Translations under genes and position numbers: made by a program
Assembly: GCF_002095485.1 (NCBI RefSeq)
Contig: NZ_MLFS01000023.1
Coordinates: forward strand, 1-59,471
DNA from: Pantoea wallisii
Lineage (GTDB): Bacteria > Pseudomonadota > Gammaproteobacteria > Enterobacterales > Enterobacteriaceae
Reading direction: 5' to 3'
DNA: 59,471 nt
In this document: one piece after another, positions 1-8,060 of the stretch
Layout of the letters: each line of letters starts with the position of its first letter
Position numbering within the stretch: position 1 is the first letter of the stretch
The notes under the pieces: model-generated
Told to the model about the DNA's origin: nothing
The model's database searches: none
Seen by the model: only the letters and a program-made list of their open reading frames with translations

Positions 1-526
1 GCGGGTCTTCGCTGGCGGCCACCCATTGCGCAGCGTTCAGTGCGGCGCCGTTTAACAACCAGGCGGTGGCATCCACATCTACCGGTTTGATTAAGCCGCG
101 TGCGATCAGATCTGAAAGGCTATCGCGAGTCGCCTCGAGGCAGCTGTTCTGACTCGGCCATTTTGTCGGATCACCAAGAAAAGCCGGACCATCCAGCAGA
201 ACGATGCGCCGGACTTCGTCATCCAGCGCCATTCTGATATAGGCTATCCCTTCAGCCAGCAGCTTTTGCTGATCGTCCGTGGCGTGTGCCGCTGCACGTT
301 TAGCGCTTTGCGCCATTTCAGAATCAATCTGCGTAACCACAGCGGCAAGCAGCCCTTTTTTATCGCCAAAATTATGGTAGAGGGCGCCACGTGTCAGGCC
401 AACGCTGGCGGTTAGATCATCCATCGACGCAGCCGCAAACCCTTTTTCGGCGAAGGCTTTTCGTGCGGCCGCAATCAACTTCGTGCGGGTCTCTTCCATT
501 GTTTCGGCGCGGCGTTTGGCAGCCAT
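1..526 (-). CDS. TetR/AcrR family repressor (3' end outside window)
   Basis: Partial gene that starts with ATG at 526 and stays open to the window edge (about 175 codons seen). The N-terminus holds a typical TetR helix-turn-helix, about residues 12-55, with GLTRGALYHNFGDKKGL as the recognition-helix region. The rest is the helical ligand-binding domain. It is divergent from the RidA-like gene at 667. The 140 bp between them carry three copies of a palindrome, so it most likely represses itself and the RidA-like gene. The start has a GGAGC ribosome site (minus strand). The ligand cannot be told from sequence. Confidence 0.9.
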   Translation of the reverse strand, partial: MAAKRRAETMEETRTKLIAAARKAFAEKGFAAASMDDLTASVGLTRGALYHNFGDKKGLLAAVVTQIDSEMAQSAKRAAAHATDDQQKLLAEGIAYIRMALDDEVRRIVLLDGPAFLGDPTKWPSQNSCLEATRDSLSDLIARGLIKPVDVDATAWLLNGAALNAAQWVAASEDP

Positions 527-540
527 GCAAGCTCCTTTCA

Positions 541-609
541 GTTTACGCAGCGCATGTGATTTGACATACGCTGCGTATGTGTGATTAATTTTACATACGC
601 CGCGTATAT
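541..609. promoter_or_regulatory. Three tandem TetR operator palindromes
   Basis: A perfect 17-bp palindrome ACATACGCTGCGTATGT lies at 564-580. A near copy with one arm mismatch is at 593-609 and a weaker copy (12 of 16 arm bases) at 541-557. They fill the gap between the divergent TetR and RidA-like genes. Known TetR regulators bind such boxes; which regulator binds here is inferred from position. Confidence 0.75.
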
Positions 610-666
610 TAATTCATTTGTTTATGCCGCGCATCCACTGTCGCTTATCCGTACAAAGGAGACATC

Positions 667-1068
667 ATGAACCAGCCGAAACCCATTTTTCCCGCGAATC
701 GCCACGCCCTCTATGAAAAGCATGGTTATTCTGCAGCGATCCGCTCTGGCGATTTACTGTTTGTTTCCGGCCAGGTGGGGAGCCGGGACGATGGTACGCC
801 TGAACCCGACTTTGCAACGCAGGTAGAACGTGCCTTTGATAATCTCAAGGACACGCTTGCCGCTGCAGGGTGTACGTTCGCCGATCTGATAGACGTCACC
901 ACGTTTCATACCGATCCTGAGAATCAATTTTCAACCATCATGCAGGTGAAACAAGCCATTTTCCCGCAGCCCCCGTATCCGAACTGGACAGCCGTGGGTG
1001 TTAACTGGCTGGCGGGATTTGATTTTGAGATAAAGGTTATCGCCCGAATTCCTGAACTTCAGGAATAA
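667..1068 (+). CDS. RidA/YjgF/UK114 family protein
   Basis: A 133-residue protein of normal family length with a good AAAGGAG ribosome site. RidA proteins are small trimeric cytosolic enzymes; the archetype hydrolyses reactive enamine/imine intermediates. The C-terminal part YPNWTAVGVNWLAG aligns with the stretch that holds the catalytic arginine in RidA (E. coli has ARSCVEV), but here that position is tryptophan. It may therefore belong to a Rid subgroup without imine deaminase activity. It is divergent from the TetR repressor and sits directly after three operator boxes, so induction by that repressor's ligand is likely. The specific substrate is unknown. Confidence 0.9.
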   Translation: MNQPKPIFPANRHALYEKHGYSAAIRSGDLLFVSGQVGSRDDGTPEPDFATQVERAFDNLKDTLAAAGCTFADLIDVTTFHTDPENQFSTIMQVKQAIFPQPPYPNWTAVGVNWLAGFDFEIKVIARIPELQE

Positions 1069-1084
1069 ACACGCTGCACCCGGC

Positions 1085-1116
1085 AATCAGGGGGCTGGTA
1101 TATGGGCCCCCCGATT
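1085..1116 (+). other. GC-rich hairpin after RidA gene
   Basis: Arms AATC-GGGGGC and GCCCCC-GATT with one mismatch and a 10-nt loop, 17 bases after the stop codon. There is no U-run after it, so it is either a weak terminator or an mRNA-end structure. Confidence 0.45.
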
Positions 1117-1265
1117 CGAAGCCCCTCATGCCCGCTTACCGGATGGCTAATCTCAACGTGCGTCTGGCACTCCATTGCCATAAAAGGATGGTTTTAAGCA
1201 GTGACAATTCAGGTGTAGCTGTGGAAAGGATATTGAGAGAGCCAGGTAAATATTGACGCCAGGCT

Positions 1266-1988
1266 TTAGTTTGCAGACGCTGTAGGTCTGATGGTTATTT
1301 CTGACGTATCAACACCTTCAGGCGCCTCAATCACATGCCGTACGGCGCGGGCAATATCAGCGGGTTTAAGTGCAACCGAGCGGTAGGCATCCATCACCGC
1401 CATGGTTTCTTCATGCGTAATGGTTGACGCCAGCTCACTTTCCACCACGCCGGGGTTAACACAGGTCACGCGGATTTTCGCGTTTTCCTGCCGTAATCCA
1501 TCAGAAATGGCCCGCACTGCAAACTTAGACGCACAATAGACCGCAGCTGTTGGTACGACATACAGTGCACCAATAGAGCCGATATTAATTATCTGACCGG
1601 AACCCTGCGCTTCCATCACGGGAAGCACGGCACCAATTCCCCATAGTACGCCCTTGATATTGACGTCGATGGTCCGTTCCCATTCATCCAGTTTGCCTGC
1701 GGCAAGCGGTGAGAGCGGCATGATGCCCGCATTATTGATAAGCACATCGACACGGCCCCATTTATCCAGCGCTGACTGTACGAAGTCAGCCATGGACTGC
1801 CGGTCCGTAACATCTAACTCTCGCGCGTCAGCAATACCGCCCGCGTTGCAGATCTCTGCTGCGATGGCGTTAATACGATCGCCTCTTCGTGCGCCCAGTA
1901 ATACCTGCGCGCCTGCAGCGCCAAGTTCTCTGGCAATACCTTCTCCAATACCACTTGATGCACCGGTGATTAAGATAACTTTATCCAT
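1266..1988 (-). CDS. SDR family NAD(P)-dependent oxidoreductase
   Basis: A 240-residue classical short-chain dehydrogenase. The cofactor site TGASSGIGEGIA is near residues 8-19, NNAG near 85-88, the catalytic serine in the INIGSIGAL stretch, and the YCASK catalytic Tyr/Lys motif near 152. The closest style is the cytosolic serine/3-hydroxy acid dehydrogenase-like group, but the substrate cannot be assigned. The start has an AAGGAG ribosome site. It is divergent from a LysR regulator (2087) with a 98-bp gap, the usual arrangement for a LysR target. Confidence 0.9.
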   Translation of the reverse strand: MDKVILITGASSGIGEGIARELGAAGAQVLLGARRGDRINAIAAEICNAGGIADARELDVTDRQSMADFVQSALDKWGRVDVLINNAGIMPLSPLAAGKLDEWERTIDVNIKGVLWGIGAVLPVMEAQGSGQIINIGSIGALYVVPTAAVYCASKFAVRAISDGLRQENAKIRVTCVNPGVVESELASTITHEETMAVMDAYRSVALKPADIARAVRHVIEAPEGVDTSEITIRPTASAN

Positions 1989-2086
1989 GATGTTCTCCTT
2001 TCGTTGAGTTCAGAGAGAGGATAGAACTTAACGATTAGTTGCAGTATCCTGCTTACACTGGACTCAGTGGTTAGCAGCATTAAACA

Positions 2087-2986
2087 ATGAAAATCGATCT
2101 TAACCTTTTACCTATTTTTATCGCGGTGGCAGAAGAGAGTAACTTCACTAAAGCTGCGGCCCGGCTGGGCGTTACCCGTTCGGCGGTCAGTCAGGGAATA
2201 AGACGGCTTGAGGATGCTTTCGGGACAATGCTTGTCATGCGGACGACACGCTCTGTGAATCTGACGGAAGCGGGCGAACAGCTGCGTGCATCCCTGTCAT
2301 TACCTTTATCCGGTATTGACGCTGCGCTCGACGATATAGCTTCTGACAATAAGCCTCGTGGACTACTCAGAATTGCGGTGACCTCAATAGCTGAAGAGTT
2401 TCTTTCAGGCCCGCTCATCGCTTCGTTTGCAGTAGCCAATCCTTTGATAAGGCTTGATATTGTTGTCACGGATGAAGAGTTTGATATTGTGGCTGCAGGC
2501 TACGATGCCGGCGTCAGGCTCGGAGAGGTGATTGAAAAAGATATGATTGCTGTTCCTCTGACTGGTATGCAATGTGAGGTGGTGGTGGCATCCCCATCCT
2601 ATCTCGCAGCCAACGGCACGCCTGTTCATCCCCGTGAGTTAGTGCATCATCAGTGTATCGGCTGGCGTCCGTCGCCGGATGTTGCACCGTATCGCTGGCC
2701 ATTTGAAGAGAAGAGGAGAGCTTTCGATCTGGCGGTTGAACCGCAGATTACCACCAATGATCTGCGTCTGATGTTGAGACTGGCTCTTGCCGGCGGAGGC
2801 ATAACCCTGGCCACTCAGGAAACATTCAGGCCATATATTGAAAGCGGTCAGCTTGTATCTCTGCTTGATGAATTTCTTCCACAATTTCCTGGCTTCTATC
2901 TCTATTTTCCTCAGCGTCGCAACATTGCACCCAAGCTGCGTGCCCTGATTGACCATGTCAGGGAGTGGCGGCGGCAATCGACTTAA
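2087..2986 (+). CDS. LysR family transcriptional regulator
   Basis: A 299-residue LysR protein. The N-terminal winged helix-turn-helix (about residues 5-62, with SNFTKAAARLGVTRSAVSQGIRRLE) is followed by a periplasmic-binding-protein-like effector domain. It is of the type that usually controls a divergent oxidoreductase, here the SDR gene at 1266-1988. The effector is unknown. Confidence 0.92.
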   Translation: MKIDLNLLPIFIAVAEESNFTKAAARLGVTRSAVSQGIRRLEDAFGTMLVMRTTRSVNLTEAGEQLRASLSLPLSGIDAALDDIASDNKPRGLLRIAVTSIAEEFLSGPLIASFAVANPLIRLDIVVTDEEFDIVAAGYDAGVRLGEVIEKDMIAVPLTGMQCEVVVASPSYLAANGTPVHPRELVHHQCIGWRPSPDVAPYRWPFEEKRRAFDLAVEPQITTNDLRLMLRLALAGGGITLATQETFRPYIESGQLVSLLDEFLPQFPGFYLYFPQRRNIAPKLRALIDHVREWRRQST

Positions 2987-3442
2987 TCTCCTGCCTGTTT
3001 CTGTCTCATGCGCGACCTGTTTTTCAGTACATGGTTCGTGCCGCGATTAATACGCTTCAGGCACCTAACCGGCATTCAAAGTCACACCTGATGGCCCCCT
3101 TATGCTTAGCTGCCGTTACCCTGACCTGGCCAGCCGGCAGAGCCCGCCCTTATCGCTGCTTTAAATATGGAGCAGATTGCAGAATTGAAAAATCGGAAGT
3201 GACTAAACCATATTACTAACTGATCGTTGTATCTGACACTGGGAGGCAGGTCAACATGTTCAGACTCAAATCTCCTGCAATGTTGGAGATTTGAGTATGG
3301 TTGTCCCTAATGAGCGATCTGCGGACGTCAAAATTCTGGGGATAGGGGTGTTAAGCCAGATAAAAAAATCCACTCCAGAAAAGAATTCAATGAATCTGTG
3401 CTAACTTCAACCACCAAACGGTTGCTGCAAAAGGATTTTATT
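2987..3442. other. Gene-poor stretch with a long hairpin and a possible 35-codon ORF
   Basis: The LysR stop and the ASCH gene are separated by about 455 bp. A perfect 11-bp inverted repeat (CTCAAATCTCC at 3265-3275 and GGAGATTTGAG at 3285-3295, 9-nt loop) lies just before a short ATG frame at 3297-3404. The GGAG of the right arm sits 8 bases before that ATG. The encoded 35-residue peptide is not recognised. Confidence 0.4.
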
Positions 3443-3889
3443 ATGAATTTAGTTGATGCTCTTAAAGCGAAATATCCGGGTTCCCAGGCTTGGCAGATCG
3501 GAGACAGTGCTGATATGGCTAACGAGCTGGCGGACTTGGTTATGAAAGGGATTAAAACCGCATCCTGTGGTTCTTTGGCCTCATACCTGGCAGAAAAATC
3601 GCCACCAAGAATAGGCAGTCACAATATTATCCTCGACGGTCGGGATGAGCCGGTATGCGTCATCAGAATGACTTCAATGCGCCTGGTTCGCTTCTCTGAC
3701 GTTACTGAGGAATTAGCCCGCAAAGAAGGCGAAGGAGATCTGAGCCTCGAATACTGGAGATCTGAGCATAAAGCCTTTTTTACCAGAGCTGGCTTTTACG
3801 CTGACGACATGGAGCTTGTAGCAGAAGAATTTGAGGTCGTTGAGGTCTGTAACAAGACTGACCATGCCTGGCGCTCATATTTAATATAA
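3443..3889 (+). CDS. ASCH domain-containing protein
   Basis: A protein of about 148 residues. I take the ATG at 3443 (AAAAGGA upstream) rather than the upstream GTG at 3398. ASCH is a small PUA-like beta-barrel linked to RNA binding and, in YqfB, to hydrolysis of N4-acetylcytidine. Family-typical features are the early KYPGSQAWQIGDS segment, the VMKGIKTASCGSL lysine-containing loop near residue 34, and RSEHKAFF near 108-115. It is convergent with a GNAT gene whose own upstream neighbour is a second ASCH protein. The exact reaction is not known. Confidence 0.8.
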   Translation: MNLVDALKAKYPGSQAWQIGDSADMANELADLVMKGIKTASCGSLASYLAEKSPPRIGSHNIILDGRDEPVCVIRMTSMRLVRFSDVTEELARKEGEGDLSLEYWRSEHKAFFTRAGFYADDMELVAEEFEVVEVCNKTDHAWRSYLI

Positions 3890-3931
3890 CAGTTCTGTAG
3901 CGCCCTTCCCTGGCGCTATAGCAGCATGAAG

Positions 3932-4390
3932 TTAAGGAAGCTCTTTGCGCATAAAAACACTCAACGGATCTGCTGTATACGGGGGAAATGCATCGCATAT
4001 TTCGTACCCGCACTTGCGATAAAGCGCTATAGCCGGTTGCTGGTGAATCCCTGTTTCAAGCTGCAACAGCCGCGAATTCTTTTCTGAAACAATCCCCTCG
4101 ATTGCACTGACTATCTTTTCTCCGAGCTTTTTTCCCCGGTATTCCGGTCGAATATAAACCCGCTTAATCTCGGCTGAGCCATTTTGATGAAATAGCAAAG
4201 CACCACAACCTGCATGTGCATTCCCTTCATCACGTACGATCACGCACCTGAGCTGTTCGTCACTGACTGCTGAAAGATCAAGGCAGTGGTTACTTTCTAC
4301 AGGGTACAGTTCGCTCAGAAAGACATCGAGCTCGCTGACCAACCGCGCCAGGTCAGAATCCCCTTTATCAACTTCTGAAATATTGAACAT
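3932..4390 (-). CDS. GNAT family N-acetyltransferase
   Basis: A 152-residue single-domain GNAT. The acetyl-CoA binding segment is RPEYRGKKLGEKIVSAIEG near residues 100-118, the usual R/Q-x-x-G-x-G/A loop, followed by an LQLETGIHQQPAIALYRKCGYE C-terminal motif. It has a GAGGA ribosome site. It lies 63 bp downstream of an ASCH gene on the same strand, so the two are probably one transcript. The substrate is unknown. Confidence 0.88.
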   Translation of the reverse strand: MFNISEVDKGDSDLARLVSELDVFLSELYPVESNHCLDLSAVSDEQLRCVIVRDEGNAHAGCGALLFHQNGSAEIKRVYIRPEYRGKKLGEKIVSAIEGIVSEKNSRLLQLETGIHQQPAIALYRKCGYEICDAFPPYTADPLSVFMRKELP

Positions 4391-4453
4391 TCACTATCCT
4401 CAGCTCACTTTTAACAACTGAATCTACCATGCCTGTTCTAACTATGACGCCTG

Positions 4454-4786
4454 TCAAGATTTAACATACGCTGCAGGCGGTAAATGGTGGATGACCGTAA
4501 CCTCTGAATCCACCCCGATGGACGGGTAGTGCTCACGCATCCCTTCCAACAGTTCAGCATCAGGCCATTCCGCACTTTTTCCAAGCCTGGCCGCGACGTC
4601 AGAAAGCGGCATTTTTTCGACGTGCGTGACCCATACCATGACCGTGTCAAAGACATCCTGCACGTTTACGTAAAGCATAGGGCCCGGCACAATTTCGCGT
4701 TCCCGCCATCGAATGGTATGACGCTTCCTGCCTGCGCGAACGTCCGGCAGTAGGCGAGACACGATTTCAAGACTCTGCAATGACAC
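4454..4786 (-). CDS. ASCH domain protein, YqfB-like active-site loop
   Basis: About 110 residues if the GTG at 4786 is used; it has GGAGG four bases upstream, whereas the longer frame from TTG 4822 has no clear ribosome site. The loop AGRKRHTIRW matches the E. coli YqfB loop AGRKTITIR, keeping the lysine and the threonine three residues later that serve catalysis in N4-acetylcytidine amidohydrolase. This suggests a related amidohydrolase or nucleic-acid-binding role. The GNAT gene follows 63 bp downstream. Confidence 0.7.
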   Translation of the reverse strand: MSLQSLEIVSRLLPDVRAGRKRHTIRWREREIVPGPMLYVNVQDVFDTVMVWVTHVEKMPLSDVAARLGKSAEWPDAELLEGMREHYPSIGVDSEVTVIHHLPPAAYVKS

Positions 4787-4907
4787 ATAACCTCCGGTGA
4801 CCTGCTCCGGTATTTGAGACAACGATCAGTAGTAATACTGGTTTTTAACTAATGGATTGAATTTAATCTTGAGCAAGTAAGTTGTGTAGCAAAGCGTATT
4901 TTTTAAA

Positions 4908-4977
4908 CGTCCGCTACTGGCATAAAGCGGACGGGTTTATTTTCAAGGTGGGCCAGGAGCGGAAAGCGGACCTGGAG
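4908..4977. repeat. Composite palindromic repeat, copy A
   Basis: The first part, CGTCCGCTACTGGCATAAAG followed by CGGACG (4908-4933), is an imperfect hairpin. A second related half, CCAGGAGCGGAAAGCGGACC, follows at 4953-4972. Related copies are at 5831, 6048 and 9013 in this window. It resembles the dispersed GTCCGCTtcTGGCACAAAGCGGAC-type elements of enterobacteria; the name is uncertain. Confidence 0.6.
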
Positions 4978-5095
4978 GCGCATTAGTACTTAGAAGACGT
5001 TCACATCGAAGCCAGAGCCATGTGTTTTGACGTATAAAAGATTTTAATTAGGGATCGGAATGAGTCTATAGTGAAAACCTTATATCCATCTCTTT

Positions 5096-5659
5096 TTATA
5101 CTGCATCTTGTTCAGAATTGTATTTTCGTTGTTCGATATCCCACGGAAGCGCAGGTTGTTTGCGAACAAGTTTTCTTTTACTGTTTGCGAAGAAATAAGT
5201 TCTGAGTTCTAAAAAATGGCGGCGTTTTTTTGGTTGTGGCTCGTAAGTGATAAGGAAAAAAATTAAAGGTCGACTCGCTTCACTCCATATTCTGCTTGCT
5301 TTTTCAATAACAATATTGACGTTTTCATGCTGACAATACGAAATGAATGTGGAGAAATAGCACTTGTCGTTTTTTTCAAACAGTTTATCCAACTCGTTAA
5401 CGCTGTCTCTGTCTGCCTGATTATACTCCCACTCAACATAGGTTAAAATTTGGTTGTCTGGGTATCGTAAGACCGCATCAGTACGCCCACACTGTTCAAA
5501 AAACGTTCTCGCGCCCATCAACTTTGCGCACTCTCGCATGACCAGTCCAACATGAATGGTCCAGTTCGAACGGTTGATATATTCACCTTTGAACACTGGG
5601 AAATCTTGATACCATACACAATTAAACAGACAGATAAAATCACGCTCTACTCGCTTCAA
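5096..5659 (-). CDS. Hypothetical protein, possible PD-(D/E)xK-like nuclease fold
   Basis: A 187-residue protein not recognised from any family. It starts at TTG 5659, which has a strong GGAGG six bases upstream. It is clearly richer in A+T than its neighbours, a sign of recent transfer. The segment GRTDAVLRYPDNQ followed by YVEWEYN (about residues 58-80) places an Asp on one strand and an E-x-E on the next, like the core of restriction-type nucleases. A basic stretch, KKRRHFLELRTYFF, lies near residue 144. It stands alone, with copies of a dispersed repeat on both sides. The nuclease idea is inference from the motif only. Confidence 0.6.
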   Translation of the reverse strand: MKRVERDFICLFNCVWYQDFPVFKGEYINRSNWTIHVGLVMRECAKLMGARTFFEQCGRTDAVLRYPDNQILTYVEWEYNQADRDSVNELDKLFEKNDKCYFSTFISYCQHENVNIVIEKASRIWSEASRPLIFFLITYEPQPKKRRHFLELRTYFFANSKRKLVRKQPALPWDIEQRKYNSEQDAV

Positions 5660-5830
5660 CGGAACCTCCTTTTCGAAATGATAAGTAATATTTGATATCG
5701 GCTATTCGGTACTACACATTAGGATTTTTATGGCTGGTTTCCGATTTTCATGTTTTTTGGTTGTTAACTCGGATTGATTTCACACTTATTACCTATCCGA
5801 AGCTGGTCTACCTCCCATGAAGTGATTAAA

Positions 5831-5853
5831 GTCCGCTCTGGCACAAATCGGAC
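5831..5853. repeat. Dispersed palindromic repeat, copy B
   Basis: GTCCGCTCTGGCACAAATCG then GAC: the same core as copies A and D, with imperfect arms. Confidence 0.6.
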
Positions 5854-6047
5854 GCCTAATGCTGCTTATTCGTCATGGCTTATAAAGCAGCTTATACCGT
5901 CAAAACAGAAACTGCACTGCGTCTGTTCAGCCGGTGGGGAGAAGTATAAGGCGAGACCAGGTAGCAGCAGACAGGCATACCTTTTAAGTCGGGTGATAAA
6001 TTGAAGGTACTGGCGGCAGGTCGTTGCCCGCTAAACGTGATATTAAA

Positions 6048-6075
6048 CGTCCAATTCTGGCACAAAGCAGGCACG
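6048..6075. repeat. Dispersed palindromic repeat, copy C (degenerate)
   Basis: CGTCCAATTCTGGCACAAAG then CAGGCACG. The central TCTGGCACAAAG is conserved while both arms are damaged. Confidence 0.5.
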
Positions 6076-6113
6076 CAAAGCATGCTATTTTAAGAACAGT
6101 GTGAGCAGCCGTG

Positions 6114-6574
6114 TTAGTCTTTTCTATCTGCAATAACTCTCTTACGGTAACAATCCGTGGGGCCAAGCACACGACCGTTTGAGGCACGGACATCCAGCGG
6201 CAACAGCGGCTCGCCGTTAACGTTATCCAGCAACACAGAGTGCATTTCGCCTTCTTTAAACATATAACGCTCACCCCATTGCCGCATGGCAACCACAATG
6301 GGGAAGACGGACCGGCCCTTCTCGGTCAAAGTGTATTCTTTATAGCACTGCCATCGGAAGCAGGGCAGATCTCAAGCACGCCCATCTCAATTAAGTGCTT
6401 CAGACGTATCGCCAGTATGTTCTTTGCCAGCCCAAGGTTTTTCTGGAACTCGCTGAATCTGCGCACATCGTCAAACGCTTCACGAAGTATCATGAAGCAC
6501 CAGCGCTCGCCAATCGACTCTACGGTCCGGGCAACAGGACACTCACTGGTCTGAAGGGATTTCTGCTTCGCCAT
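6114..6574 (-). pseudogene. HxlR family regulator, split by a 1-base frameshift
   Basis: The first frame (6326-6574) encodes the start of an HxlR winged helix protein: CPVARTVESIGERWCFMILREAF, then the recognition region LGLAKNILAIRLKHLIEMGVLE, and it ends early. The second frame (from about 6329 down to 6114) continues with TEKGRSVFPIVVAMRQWGERY, the normal next part of the domain. Adding one base near 6341-6345 joins them into 153 residues, the usual size. It has an AAGGAG ribosome site. It is divergent from the MFS gene at 6695, its likely target. It could be a real lesion or an assembly error; the rest is well preserved. Confidence 0.85.
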
Positions 6575-6694
6575 TGCGTTCTCCTTATCTCATTTTACCC
6601 CCATAAGCATATCCAGCCCGAAAAGAAGTTGCAAAAAAAAACCAGTCTTGTTAGTTATAAATAAAGTGGTTTCAAAATAAAACCAGAAGGCAAT

Positions 6695-7906
6695 ATGGAT
6701 GAGATGACAGGCAGGGCGGCAGGCGCCGGAAACGGCATGCCGACAGAAGACACACGAACGCTTTCTTCCTGGGCAGTATTGTTGTTTTCGTTGACGTGCG
6801 CGCTCGCTGTAGGAAATGTCTATATGGTGCAGCCCTTGCTGGAAGCGATCGCCAAAAGCCTGTATGTGGGAGCGGGCACCATGGGAAGTGTGGTCGCCGT
6901 TACGCAAATGGGGTATGCGCTGGGCCTGCTGTTGCTGGTGCCGCTGGGGGACAGGTGCGATCGGAAAACACTGGTGGTTATTCAACTGCTGCTTTCTGCG
7001 GTGGCCTTAATCGTGGCGGCTCTGGCAACCAATTTTATTATGCTGCTCTGTGCATTGCTGCTGGTTGGTGTTATGGCCGTTGTCGCACAGGTCATCGTGG
7101 CGTGGGCGGCAACCGCCGCCGCCCCGTCACAACGCGGCCGTGTTGTTGGCAGCGTGACCAGCGGGATTGTGCTGGGCATACTCCTTGCCCGTGTCGCTTC
7201 CGGCACGATTGCGGATATCGCAGGCTGGCGGGTGGTGTATATCACGGCCGCTGGCTTGTTGCTGGTGTTGACTGTTGCGCTGGCGGGTCTGATACCGGCA
7301 CCGGGTTTACCGCGGTTGCGTGCCTCTTACATTTCGCTTGTGAAGTCCATGTTTGCACTTTTCATGAAAGACTCCCGACTGCGTCAGCGAGGGGTTCTGA
7401 CTTTCCTGATTTTCACCGCCTTTAGCCTGATGTGGACCTCCATGGTATTACCGCTCGCAGCCATGTCCGCCTCGCTGACCCAAACCGGTCTGTTTGGTCT
7501 GGCTGGCGTGGCCGGTGCACTGGCAGCGTCAAGAGCGGGAGTCTGGGCTGATAAGGGGAAAGGCGCACGCACAAGCGCTATTGCGCTTTTGCTACTGACC
7601 CTGTGCTGGCTGCCGCTGGCAGGACTTGAAAGATCCTGGTGGCTTTTTCTTGTGGGCATTGTGATGCTGGATTTTGCGGTTCAGGCGGTTCATGTGATCA
7701 ATCAAAGCGCCATTCTTGCCGCCCGGCCTGAGGCAGCAAGCCGACTGGTTGGCGCCAACATGTGTTTTTACTCACTGGGTAGCGCGCTGGGTGCCATCAT
7801 GGCAACGCATCTTTATGCAATGTGGGGATGGTATGCAGTCTGCTGCGCAGGCGCACTGGTAAGCCTTTGTGCATGTCTTTACGGGATAAGGGGATATCAG
7901 AAATGA
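6695..7906 (+). CDS. MFS transporter
   Basis: A 403-residue inner-membrane protein with about 12 hydrophobic segments. The MFS signature loop PLGDRCDRKTLV follows helix 2. The family is DHA1-type efflux/uptake carriers similar to E. coli YgaY. It is divergent from the HxlR regulator with a 120-bp gap that contains a GGTTT-N7-AAACC inverted repeat (6668-6684) just before the start. The substrate is unknown, but HxlR control usually points to response to an aldehyde, quinone or similar compound. Confidence 0.88.
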   Translation: MDEMTGRAAGAGNGMPTEDTRTLSSWAVLLFSLTCALAVGNVYMVQPLLEAIAKSLYVGAGTMGSVVAVTQMGYALGLLLLVPLGDRCDRKTLVVIQLLLSAVALIVAALATNFIMLLCALLLVGVMAVVAQVIVAWAATAAAPSQRGRVVGSVTSGIVLGILLARVASGTIADIAGWRVVYITAAGLLLVLTVALAGLIPAPGLPRLRASYISLVKSMFALFMKDSRLRQRGVLTFLIFTAFSLMWTSMVLPLAAMSASLTQTGLFGLAGVAGALAASRAGVWADKGKGARTSAIALLLLTLCWLPLAGLERSWWLFLVGIVMLDFAVQAVHVINQSAILAARPEAASRLVGANMCFYSLGSALGAIMATHLYAMWGWYAVCCAGALVSLCACLYGIRGYQK

Positions 7907-8060
7907 GAGTACATAATCTGCTTTTCGCCATCATGATCACGGCCGTCCGGGGTCTCAACTTTTTCGTAACCAAACCGGACCTGTGAGTGTATAAGCGGGT
8001 ACGCGGCAGGTTTTTATAAAAATGGATACCAATTTTGTCTAAAAAAGATTACTGCACGAC

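Larger units (their letters stand above)
5660..6113. other. Gene-poor stretch with two repeat copies
   Basis: No convincing gene is seen. The stretch holds repeat copies at 5831-5853 and 6048-6075. Short open frames here have no ribosome site and cross the repeats, so I do not call them. Confidence 0.6.

Noticed and set aside
1654..2007. 117-codon frame antisense to the SDR gene
   Set aside because: Shadow of a well-supported gene with all SDR motifs on the other strand.
2965..3219. 84-codon frame after the LysR gene
   Set aside because: Overlaps the LysR end, no ribosome site, no protein-like features.
5774..6004. 76-codon frame
   Set aside because: Crosses a repeat copy, no ribosome site, odd composition.
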